A DNA stretch of 64,000 nt, taken from positions 682,001 through 746,000 of the forward strand of contig JAHCIQ010000002.1 of assembly GCA_026129135.1 (NCBI GenBank), in the 5' to 3' direction. This document shows, in pieces, positions 8,357 through 15,713 of the stretch. Each line of letters begins with the position of its first letter. Within the stretch, counting starts at the first letter, position 1. This DNA comes from Cyanobacteria bacterium TGS_CYA1. GTDB taxonomy: Bacteria; Cyanobacteriota; Vampirovibrionia; Obscuribacterales; Obscuribacteraceae. The position numbers and the translations under genes are program-made. The notes below the pieces were generated by a model. That model worked only from the letters and a program-made list of their open reading frames with translations, did no database searches and had not been told where the DNA came from.

Positions 8357-8728
8357 GTGAACGAGAATCAAAAGGAACAAAAGGAAAGCGCGAAGGTCGA
8401 GAAAGTGGAAACAGCCTACAAAAAAGTAAAATTTTCGTACAAGCTGGCTAACTTCGTCGCCGCCGTTATCGCTTTGTCATGGTTCTTCGAAGGCTATCGC
8501 AAAATTTCAGAATCACCAACCGTTCCGCACATCATGATTCTGGTAATGGGAACTTTGTTCACTCTATTCTTTCTAGGTGTTCATTCATTCTGGATATACG
8601 CGGAAGAAAAATCGAAAGGCACTCTGGTAAAGAGAATCGCTTTGTTCGAAAAGATTCTGGCAAAATCAAATAAGCAAGAAAATTCGCAAAATAACGAGGA
8701 ATTGCATGGCGGTGGGAAGTATGAGTAG
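8357..8728 (+). CDS. Two-helix membrane protein of the bc/cbb3 operon
   Basis: Unrecognised 123-residue protein with a GTG start nine bases after the previous stop. A highly charged Lys/Glu N-terminus (1-22) precedes two hydrophobic segments (about 31-48 and 57-80), and a second charged Lys/Glu/Asn tail follows. It sits between the two cytochrome b genes, and its 3' end overlaps the next gene by 23 bases. This placement suggests an accessory subunit of the cytochrome b complex, by context only. Confidence 0.8.
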   Translation: MNENQKEQKESAKVEKVETAYKKVKFSYKLANFVAAVIALSWFFEGYRKISESPTVPHIMILVMGTLFTLFFLGVHSFWIYAEEKSKGTLVKRIALFEKILAKSNKQENSQNNEELHGGGKYE

Positions 8729-9068
8729 TATTCGAGCAGTATTAGTCGTGATTTTCGCACTCGGGTGCGTTTATTTCACCATGGCAATGCCCTGGGCCGA
8801 GCACAGCATGACTGCCACCAAGGACACGGTGCCGCATACAATCAAATTGCTTTATTTGACTGACCCGACAATCAAACTGTTTGATTTATACGCAGCCCAA
8901 AAAGAAGAGCACGAGCAAAAGCTCAAAAGCAAGAATGCCGAAGGCAATCTTGGAGAATATGTTTACGCCCTTGCTATGGCTGCAGCCATGACACTTGCCG
9001 CTTTCGCCATCATGGCAATTGGCAGCGAAGACGAAGTTGAAAAAACCGTACTTCCATCTAAGAATTAA
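8706..9068 (+). CDS. Second two-helix membrane protein between the cytochrome b genes
   Basis: Unrecognised 120-residue protein. GAGG six bases before the ATG at 8706 supports this start; a second ATG at 8721 is possible. It has an N-terminal hydrophobic segment (about 8-27), a middle hydrophilic part (about 30-80, charged from 63 on) that is probably extramembrane, and a C-terminal helix (about 84-104). It overlaps the preceding gene and is followed at 15 bases by the cytochrome b-ferredoxin gene. Like its neighbour it is probably a small structural subunit; no known family is recognised. Confidence 0.8.
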   Translation: MAVGSMSSIRAVLVVIFALGCVYFTMAMPWAEHSMTATKDTVPHTIKLLYLTDPTIKLFDLYAAQKEEHEQKLKSKNAEGNLGEYVYALAMAAAMTLAAFAIMAIGSEDEVEKTVLPSKN

Positions 9069-9082
9069 GGGGACCGAAAAGA

Positions 9083-10243
9083 ATGCAAGAAAAGATGGAA
9101 AAATCGAACATGTTTCACACCTTGTTTCTCGTGCCAGAGAAACTGATAAACAAGATTGTCACAAGCAAGTACAATCCACTTTATTATCACGGTGCACTTC
9201 CACAGTTCATCATGTATGTCCTCTTTTTGAGTGGACTGCTTTTGTTTGCATATTACGTGCCAACAGTAGATAACGCTTACTTTTCGAAAAACCTTATAAA
9301 CGCTTTCACCTCGGTTGACTACATTACAAACACCATTCCATTTGGTGCTGTAGTGCGCGCCATTCACCGTTATGCAGGTGATGCGATGGTTATCGCCATC
9401 TTGCTCCACATGGTGCGTGTATGGTTCACCGACAGATTCCGTCAGTACCGCTGGGTACAGTGGTTGTCTGGTGTCGTTCTTTTGCTCATGGTCATGTTCA
9501 TCGGTCAAACCGGTTATTACCTCATTTGGGATGAGCGCTCGCTCCTTCTTACCCGAATGACAGTGTCGGCGCTGGAAACTTTGCCAGTTATCGGTGAGCC
9601 GCTCAAACACTGGTTCTTGAACGGACGTAACATCACAAACCTCACCCTCTCGAACTATTTGTTCATCCACATCGGACTTTCGTTCTCACTCTTGTTTGCA
9701 TTGTGGATTCACTATGTTCGTATGACCCGCCCAGTAATCACTCCGCCTCCAGCACTCAACTATTTGCTTGTGGCTTTGATTCTGGTTGCAGTCTATCTCT
9801 TCCCAATCACCGAAACCAAAATGGCGGACTTGAATCTTCAGCCCACCAATATGGAAATCGACTGGTTCTTCCTCTGGCCTTATTACATTCTTTCGGCCAC
9901 AGGCTCTGCTGGATTCTGGTTCTGGATCACAGTACTTCTTGCAGTACTGTGTTTGATACCACTTCCTATGTTCTACGGTTCAAAACCAGTAGAAGCCGCA
10001 GAAGTAGTGACAAACAAATGTACTGGTTGCAGATTGTGCTCGCTCGACTGCCCATATCAAGCAATCGAAATGGTTCCAGCACCAGCCGGATCGCGTTTCA
10101 AACTGCTCGCTACAGTTAAGTCGTATCGATGCTCATCATGCGGAGTTTGCGTAGGAGCCTGCGCATTCGACGCTATCGACTTGCCCGAAATGCCTGATGC
10201 CCAGGTCAATCTGAAAATCAAAGAGTTGCTTGAAGCTAAATAA
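9083..10243 (+). CDS. Cytochrome b (b2) fused to a 2[4Fe-4S] ferredoxin domain
   Basis: A 386-residue membrane protein. Residues 30-215 form a cytochrome b core with all four heme ligands: His95/His109 in helix B and His196/His210 in helix D, both spaced 14. The C-terminal half is short (about three helices) and has IDWF (259-262) where PEWY is expected. Residues 308-370 form a bacterial-type ferredoxin with Cys313, 316, 319, 323 and Cys350, 353, 356, 360. The ferredoxin follows the last membrane helix and should face the cytoplasm, next to heme bH. It is followed by an MvhD-like gene. The fusion points to electron exchange with a soluble low-potential partner. Confidence 0.94.
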   Translation: MQEKMEKSNMFHTLFLVPEKLINKIVTSKYNPLYYHGALPQFIMYVLFLSGLLLFAYYVPTVDNAYFSKNLINAFTSVDYITNTIPFGAVVRAIHRYAGDAMVIAILLHMVRVWFTDRFRQYRWVQWLSGVVLLLMVMFIGQTGYYLIWDERSLLLTRMTVSALETLPVIGEPLKHWFLNGRNITNLTLSNYLFIHIGLSFSLLFALWIHYVRMTRPVITPPPALNYLLVALILVAVYLFPITETKMADLNLQPTNMEIDWFFLWPYYILSATGSAGFWFWITVLLAVLCLIPLPMFYGSKPVEAAEVVTNKCTGCRLCSLDCPYQAIEMVPAPAGSRFKLLATVKSYRCSSCGVCVGACAFDAIDLPEMPDAQVNLKIKELLEAK

Positions 10244-10262
10244 ATAAAGTAGGAATTCAAAA

Positions 10263-10673
10263 ATGGCCGAAGAGAGAACAGTAATAACCCTAATCTGCGA
10301 ACGCGCAGCAGACATCAATTCGCTTATCAACGATAAAAGCGAAGTGACCGATGCTCCGGGCGTCAAAGTATTGAAATTCCCTTGCAGTGGGATGATTCAA
10401 CCTCTTATGGTCGAGCAAGCTATGAAATCCGGAGCTGCCGGTGTTATCGTTTGTGGCTGCCAAATTGGTGACTGCTACTATCGCGAAGGCAACAAAATGA
10501 TTCGTGAGCGTCTGCTTGGCGAACGCCCACCAGGTTTGAAAAAAACCGTAGATAGAAAACGCGTACTTGCACTCTGGCTTTCCAAGCCGCAAAAAGACCG
10601 TTTCTTGTCCGAAGCCAAAGAGTTTCTCTCTGTAGTTCGTCGTCTGGACATCGAAGAAAGCAAAAAAGGATAG
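10263..10673 (+). CDS. MvhD/FrhD-family iron-sulfur protein
   Basis: A 136-residue cytosolic protein with the family core PCSGM (40-44) and CGCQIGDCYYREGN (64-77). MvhD passes electrons between hydrogenase or other donors and heterodisulfide reductase (HdrA-type) proteins through a [2Fe-2S] cluster. Candidate ligands here are Cys12, Cys41, Cys64, Cys66 and Cys71; the usual N-terminal CxxC pair is reduced to one Cys. No hydrogenase or hdr gene lies in the window. Starting 19 bases after the cytochrome b-ferredoxin gene, it most likely docks on that ferredoxin domain, an unusual partner for this family. Confidence 0.9.
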   Translation: MAEERTVITLICERAADINSLINDKSEVTDAPGVKVLKFPCSGMIQPLMVEQAMKSGAAGVIVCGCQIGDCYYREGNKMIRERLLGERPPGLKKTVDRKRVLALWLSKPQKDRFLSEAKEFLSVVRRLDIEESKKG

Positions 10674-10679
10674 AAAGTC

Positions 10680-10814
10680 ATGGCAGCGCCTACTAAAGAC
10701 AAAGAACCAAAACTTACCGAAGTCCAAATCATCAACCGTTGGATCTGGTTTTTCCTCTTCTATTTTTCCTGCATTATCCTGATTGCTAGTTTCGGTCTTG
10801 TAGCCGAATTTTAG
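10680..10814 (+). CDS. 44-residue single-pass membrane protein, last gene of the operon
   Basis: ATG at 10680, six bases after the mvhD-like stop; only a weak GAAAG lies upstream. The product starts MAAPTKDKEPKLTEV and has one hydrophobic helix (about 20-42) rich in Phe, Ile and Leu, ending at AEF. Bc and b6f complexes usually contain several such one-helix subunits (PetG, PetL, PetM, PetN), so a peripheral helix role is plausible. There is no sequence match I can claim. Confidence 0.75.
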   Translation: MAAPTKDKEPKLTEVQIINRWIWFFLFYFSCIILIASFGLVAEF

Positions 10815-10825
10815 TCCTGGTCTAG

Positions 10826-11623
10826 TTGCACGTGAAAATAATCGATTTAACTCGTCCTCTTGAAGTTGTTGAGGACAAATCGTTCCCTGCAATAGTACAA
10901 CCATTACTTCGCATTCTCGCTCCAGACATTAAGTTCGTCGACAATCAAGCAGGCGCCGAAATCATGATGGGTATTTTCGGCTGCAAAAAAGATGACCTTC
11001 CAGATGGAGAAGGCTGGGCAGAAGAAGTGATAACCATGTCAAGCCATCTTGGTACTCACCTCGATGCGCCTATTCATTACGGAAGCAAAACAGGCGATAA
11101 GAAAGCTAAAACGATAGACCAGATAGACCTCGATAAACTAATCGCAGATGCATGTGTTTTGAACTTTTCAAAGAAGCGCGCCACATCACAACCAATAACC
11201 GTCGACGATGTAAAAGAAGCCCTGGATAAAATTGCCTACCAAATCAAGCCTGGCGACGCCGTTTTGATTCGCACCGACCACGACAAATATCCGCTGGCTA
11301 ACACCATGAAATACAACTATCCTGGCATGACCAGAGATTCAGCCGCATGGCTTGCCGACCAGGGAGCGTTGATTGGTGGCACAGACGCCGTAGGTTGGGA
11401 TCGCCCATTTCCTGCAATGATCCTCGATTATAAACGGACTGGCGATAAAAACTACATTTGGGATGCACACTTCGCTCACCGCGATAAAGAATTTTATGTC
11501 GTGCAACAGCTGGCTAATTTACAATTATTGCCATCATCTGGATTCAAAATAGGAATCTTTCCTTTGAAATTAGTAGGGACAAGTGCCGCACCAGCACGCG
11601 TTGTTGCCTTCCTGGAACAATGA
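10826..11623 (+). CDS. Cyclase-family (KynB-like) metal-dependent hydrolase
   Basis: Member of the putative cyclase family that includes arylformamidase KynB; such enzymes hydrolyse amides or lactones with a bound divalent metal. The hallmark HLGTHLDAPIHYG lies at about residues 73-85, giving the His/Asp/His metal ligands, and a further family segment is WDAHFAH near residue 215. At 265 residues it is a little longer than KynB. The start is TTG at 10826 or GTG at 10832; neither has a good ribosome site. It lies 11 bases after the respiratory operon and its stop overlaps the next gene by four bases. The substrate is unknown. Confidence 0.85.
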   Translation: MHVKIIDLTRPLEVVEDKSFPAIVQPLLRILAPDIKFVDNQAGAEIMMGIFGCKKDDLPDGEGWAEEVITMSSHLGTHLDAPIHYGSKTGDKKAKTIDQIDLDKLIADACVLNFSKKRATSQPITVDDVKEALDKIAYQIKPGDAVLIRTDHDKYPLANTMKYNYPGMTRDSAAWLADQGALIGGTDAVGWDRPFPAMILDYKRTGDKNYIWDAHFAHRDKEFYVVQQLANLQLLPSSGFKIGIFPLKLVGTSAAPARVVAFLEQ

Positions 11624-12501
11624 GAAAAAAGCTGAACGAGCTTTTTGCACGCCAACCGCTTTTTATCAAAATCGTCATCATAATCGTTTTTGTTTTATTT
11701 GTGTGCATCTTATTCTTCTTTTCGTGCACGACTGCGTTCGTCGGCAAATATTATTTATCGAACTCAATGCACAAGCGCCTCTTCACCGGCAAGATCGAGA
11801 AACCATCGCATTTGAATAAAACTCTCAATTACGATTTTCCATTCGATAAAGAAGAATTTTTTGTTCGCCAACCAGAAAAATTCGATCCCAAAAAAACATA
11901 TGGATTGATAGTCTACGTCAATGCCCTGCCGTATCTTGGATTGCTTCCAGAGGGATGGGGACCGGTTTTAGATAAAAACGATTTCTTATTCATTTCACCA
12001 TTCAAAGCAGGAAACGATCGCAAATTTGTCGAGCGCAGAGTGCTTGCTATTATTGCAGCGCAACTAATGAAACGCGACTATCAAATAGATCCAAAAAGAA
12101 TTTATATCGCAGGACAATCCGGAGGGGCAAGAGTAGCCTCGGATGTGGCATTCATTCAATCTGATTTATTCAAAGGGACAATTCAAAGTTGCGGTTCCAA
12201 TTACTTTAGGCCAATCAAATTTGAACCTGGTCGAGGCTTAGACCAAATGGGTAATCCTTACATTCACGATTTTGGTGGAACCAAAGAAGAAATCGAACAG
12301 GCGTTGAAAACAGTAAAATTCAATATCATCACAGGTCCCGAAGACTTCAGACATTCAGACCTGACTTCAATTTACGAACAGGGCTTTAAACAGGACTCGA
12401 AACTTGCCCGATTTTACGATATCAAAGAAATGACGCACGAAAACGTTTCAGCCAAACATTTACAAGAAGTTCTGGATTTTCTAGATGGAAAAACGAATTG
12501 A
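11620..12501 (+). CDS. Membrane-anchored alpha/beta hydrolase
   Basis: A 293-residue protein with one N-terminal helix (about 16-36) and an extracytoplasmic alpha/beta-hydrolase domain. The nucleophile elbow is GQSGGAR near residue 166. A C-terminal His (HENVSAKH) could complete the triad. It starts inside the stop of the previous gene (ATGA) and overlaps the following MprF-like gene by 17 bases, so it is probably co-translated. In some alphaproteobacteria a periplasmic hydrolase (AcvB/AtvA) is paired with the lysyl-phosphatidylglycerol synthase LpiA. This gene could play a similar role here, but that is inference from neighbourhood only. Confidence 0.8.
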   Translation: MRKKLNELFARQPLFIKIVIIIVFVLFVCILFFFSCTTAFVGKYYLSNSMHKRLFTGKIEKPSHLNKTLNYDFPFDKEEFFVRQPEKFDPKKTYGLIVYVNALPYLGLLPEGWGPVLDKNDFLFISPFKAGNDRKFVERRVLAIIAAQLMKRDYQIDPKRIYIAGQSGGARVASDVAFIQSDLFKGTIQSCGSNYFRPIKFEPGRGLDQMGNPYIHDFGGTKEEIEQALKTVKFNIITGPEDFRHSDLTSIYEQGFKQDSKLARFYDIKEMTHENVSAKHLQEVLDFLDGKTN

Positions 12502-14179
12502 CTTCAAAAGTCTTGAAATAAAACTGGTAAGTCTTCTTGTATTTTCAAGCGGCATCATAGGTATGATAAACCCTTTGTTTGCGCGCATTTCGCTTCATCC
12601 AAAACTATTCAGCATACTCGTGCCCTATTCTGTATATCACTGGAGCCGATCGATAACGGCTCTTGCGGGTTTCTGCTTAATTTATCTATCGTTTAATTTA
12701 TGGAAGCGCAAACGTGATGCCTGGCTTGGCTCCTTCGCTCTAGTAATTACTTCGCTCTGTTTTATACTCTCGCGATTTGGTCTTGAGCGCATTCAGTTAA
12801 TACACGATGAATTTTCAAGTGAAAGTGTATTCCTTTTGACACTCATACCGCACTTCGTAAGCTTGATTGCTTTAATTTCGACTAGAGGCTTGTTTACAGT
12901 TCAAAGTGAGCGCCGTAAGCTCGTCGTCGCATTTAAGCGGGCGTTTTATCTGATTCTATTTGCCTTCATATATGGTGCTTTAGGTTTTTGGTTGCTAGAA
13001 ACAAAAGACCTTGGAATGAATTTTTCTTTGCCCGATGCAATAATTCGAACATACGAAGAACTTACATTCCAGAGCAGCTCTCAAGCAGCAACACCCCACG
13101 GAAAATGGCTTCTTGAGTCGCTCGATGCCATTGGCATCGCAGCTTTTGGTTTGATTATTCTAAATCTTTTCAAACCATTGGAATACGAACTTTCAACTCT
13201 GCCGCGCGAACGTGCTCAAGCAAAAGACGCACTTGAAAAATACGGCGCAAGTTCGCTCGATAATTTTAAACTCTGGCACGACAAGTCATATTTTTTCTTA
13301 GATTCAGACTCGTTCATCGCCTACAGAACAGAGCGCAATGTCGCAATAGCACTTGGTGATCCTACTGGACCTGAAGACAAGCTTGAATCGCTCACCAAAG
13401 CATTTATAAAATTCGCACACGATTCAGGCTGGAATGTCGCTTTCATGCAAACGTGTCCGAAATATTTGCCCATTTATGAAAAACTTGGTCTCAATATTTT
13501 GAAAATAGGCGAAGATGCAGTGGTTAATCTCGACATATTTGCAGCAGACACTGTACGCAAGAAAACCTTCAAAGGTCCGCTCAAGAAGCTGGAAAAAGAA
13601 GGTTACGTGCTGGAAAAACTTTCGCCGCCTCACTCTGAATCGGTTTTAAATGAAGTGCAAGAAATCTCAGACCAGTGGCTCAGCTTGCCTGGCAGAAAAG
13701 AGCGAACTTTTACTCTTGGAACTTTTGACAAGAGCAGTCTTCAGTCTGAAAATCTGTTCGTTATGAAAAACAAAGAAGGAAAAATTCTTGCTTTCGTCAA
13801 TCAAATTAGAGACTACACACCAAATGAGGCAACTATAGATATGATGCGACATCGCACTGAAGTGCCGTCTGGTTCTATGGATTTTCTATTTGGACGTCTT
13901 CTTACAATGTTGCACGAAGAAGGTTTTAAATTTTTCTCGCTCAGCCTTGCTGCATTATCTGGTGTTGGAGACGAGCCTGGTGCAAGCCTTGAAGAGAAAG
14001 CTGTGCATCTCGTTTACGAGCACCTGAATAGATTTTTCTCTTACAAAGGCTTGCGTGCTTACAAAGACAAATTCGATCCGGAATGGCAAGATCGTTTTCT
14101 GGTGCACGAAGGCGGACCAGCTGGACTGATTAAAACTACACTGGCACTCGTTGCCGTAATGGAGCCAGATCTTAATTAA
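12485..14179 (+). CDS. MprF-type aminoacyl-phosphatidylglycerol synthase
   Basis: A 564-residue protein with about six N-terminal membrane segments (15-235), shorter than the 14-helix flippase of full MprF. A cytosolic DUF2156/LPG-synthase domain follows (about 250-560). Family motifs include ALGDPTGPED, FVNQIRDYTPNEATIDMMRHR-type residues near 440-460, and a GSMDFLF box. It transfers lysine or another amino acid from aminoacyl-tRNA to phosphatidylglycerol, lowering surface negative charge. The reduced membrane part suggests synthase without complete flippase function. It is the last gene of the unit starting at 10826, overlapping the hydrolase gene. Confidence 0.85.
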   Translation: MEKRIDFKSLEIKLVSLLVFSSGIIGMINPLFARISLHPKLFSILVPYSVYHWSRSITALAGFCLIYLSFNLWKRKRDAWLGSFALVITSLCFILSRFGLERIQLIHDEFSSESVFLLTLIPHFVSLIALISTRGLFTVQSERRKLVVAFKRAFYLILFAFIYGALGFWLLETKDLGMNFSLPDAIIRTYEELTFQSSSQAATPHGKWLLESLDAIGIAAFGLIILNLFKPLEYELSTLPRERAQAKDALEKYGASSLDNFKLWHDKSYFFLDSDSFIAYRTERNVAIALGDPTGPEDKLESLTKAFIKFAHDSGWNVAFMQTCPKYLPIYEKLGLNILKIGEDAVVNLDIFAADTVRKKTFKGPLKKLEKEGYVLEKLSPPHSESVLNEVQEISDQWLSLPGRKERTFTLGTFDKSSLQSENLFVMKNKEGKILAFVNQIRDYTPNEATIDMMRHRTEVPSGSMDFLFGRLLTMLHEEGFKFFSLSLAALSGVGDEPGASLEEKAVHLVYEHLNRFFSYKGLRAYKDKFDPEWQDRFLVHEGGPAGLIKTTLALVAVMEPDLN

Positions 14180-14220
14180 GCAAGGTCCGATCGCAAAAAC
14201 AAACTTTTGAGATTCTTTCA

Positions 14221-14601
14221 CTAACCTTTTATCAAATTGCTTAAATCATCAGCCCAGGAAGCGACTTCTTTTGGGTTCAAAGCGAACGAGTGAATCAAAT
14301 CGCCTTCACCATCCTGGATAAACAGCCTCAAATTGTCGTCTTCCAATGCACAATAAAACGAGCAATGCATCTCAGCCAGATTAAGTATCCATTTGACTTT
14401 ACGTCCATTTATCATTTGGTCTGACAGATTCGAGTCAGGCTGAGTGAGTGCATTACGAAGCCTTTCTGCGATTATGCGCAAAACTTCTGCACCCAAGAAT
14501 TCTGACCTTCCATCTCTTTCCAAAGTAACACCAGTCCAATCGTTTTCTTTTCCAACAGAGAGGATAAGGCGTACTTCATGAGACTCGAGGATTATGTCCA
14601 C
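14221..14601 (-). CDS. Conserved-looking hypothetical protein, 126 aa
   Basis: Not recognised. It is a soluble, mixed alpha/beta-looking acidic protein without signal peptide or Cys motif. It ends 41 bases from the convergent MprF gene. The start lies three bases after the stop of the minus-strand gene at 14605-14928, so the two are probably one operon. Amphipathic segments such as AEVLRIIAERLRNAL and regular codon use support a real gene. Confidence 0.65.
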   Translation of the reverse strand: MDIILESHEVRLILSVGKENDWTGVTLERDGRSEFLGAEVLRIIAERLRNALTQPDSNLSDQMINGRKVKWILNLAEMHCSFYCALEDDNLRLFIQDGEGDLIHSFALNPKEVASWADDLSNLIKG

Positions 14602-14604
14602 TAA

Positions 14605-14928
14605 CTAAATTTGCTTCTTCCACTTATAGTTACGAATTTTTCGATGATGACCGTTTAAACGCATCTGACGCTCTCGTGATTCTTTCTGGAAACGCATCTT
14701 GTGATCTCTTTCAAAACTCTGATGCTCTCTTTGAATTCCTTTTTGTCGAGCTCTTTCCTCTTTTCGAGCCTGATTGCGCATCCTGCGCCAGGCACCGCGG
14801 CCATTGCCTATTACACGCACAGCCTCGCTGCTTGCGTGCGAATCGGCTTCGGCAGGCTGGGGCAAATTAAAAACAAGTGCACTAAGGACGCCTAACAGCG
14901 CAAAGACGCGCTTGTGTGAATTGTTCAT
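14605..14928 (-). CDS. Small secreted basic protein
   Basis: I start it at the ATG at 14928 because AGGAG precedes it by 6-7 bases and the resulting N-terminus (MNNSHKRVFALLGVLSALVFNLPQ) is a clear signal peptide, cleaved around PAEADS. The mature part, about 77 residues, is dominated by Arg, Lys, Glu and His, with few hydrophobic residues, and probably forms a charged helix. Its function is unknown; nucleic-acid or cell-surface binding would fit the charge. It is divergent from the carbonic anhydrase gene, with about 105 bases between them. Confidence 0.65.
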   Translation of the reverse strand: MNNSHKRVFALLGVLSALVFNLPQPAEADSHASSEAVRVIGNGRGAWRRMRNQARKEERARQKGIQREHQSFERDHKMRFQKESRERQMRLNGHHRKIRNYKWKKQI

Positions 14929-15033
14929 GCTCTTTCTCCTCTGGCAGGTTTCAGATGGAGCCCATTGTGGCTTCGACGTCTCGCTTGATATTATGTTCCC
15001 CGGCGTCAAAATTAATTCATACGGGACAAAAAA

Positions 15034-15711
15034 ATGACAATAACATTTAAATCTAGCCTTGCCGCATTAGCCCTTTGTGCCCTGGCTAATTTGCCCCAGG
15101 CGGCGTTTGCCGACCAGAGCGCCAGTAAAACCTCCCTGGACGCCCTGGTAGCCGGAAATAATCGTTATATGACCGGTCAGTCAAGTATCCCGCGCATCGA
15201 CCCTCAACGTAGAGAACAAACTGCAACAGAAGGTCAATTTCCCATAGCTACCATTTTGGGATGCTCTGATGCCCGCGTCCCCCCAGAAATCATTTTTGAT
15301 CAAAAATTCGGCAAGCTCTTTGTTATTAGAGTTGCAGGTAATGTCACTGGCACTTCCGAAATTGCATCGGCAGAATATGGCGTTCATTACCTCAAGACAC
15401 CACTAGTGGTGGTACTTGGGCATTCTGCTTGCGGCGCCGTAAAAGCGACAGCAGAAAATGCTGAACTAAAAGGGAAATTGCCAAAACTAATTAGTCTTAT
15501 ACAGCCAGCCGTAGACGAGGCAAGAAAAAATCCCAAAGAATCGGACAAGACAAACTTTGTCGAAGAGTGCGTCGAGCAAAACGTTCGTTATCAAATGAAA
15601 AAACTGCTCGAAGGTAGCGATTTGATTTCTGACGCCAAGAAAAATGACTCAGTGAAAGTGGTGGGAGCCATACGCGACATCAGAACTGGCAAGGTGCGCT
15701 GGTTAGATTGA
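15034..15711 (+). CDS. Periplasmic beta-carbonic anhydrase
   Basis: Interconverts CO2 and bicarbonate. A signal peptide (1-26, cleavage after AAFA) sends it to the periplasm. Zinc ligands are Cys77 (GCSDAR), His130 and Cys133 (GHSACGAV), with the Asp79-Arg81 dyad intact, so it should be active. At 225 residues it is of normal size. It may help manage CO2 released by respiration or periplasmic pH. The stop lies two bases before the next gene's ATG. Confidence 0.95.
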   Translation: MTITFKSSLAALALCALANLPQAAFADQSASKTSLDALVAGNNRYMTGQSSIPRIDPQRREQTATEGQFPIATILGCSDARVPPEIIFDQKFGKLFVIRVAGNVTGTSEIASAEYGVHYLKTPLVVVLGHSACGAVKATAENAELKGKLPKLISLIQPAVDEARKNPKESDKTNFVEECVEQNVRYQMKKLLEGSDLISDAKKNDSVKVVGAIRDIRTGKVRWLD

Positions 15712-15713
15712 TA

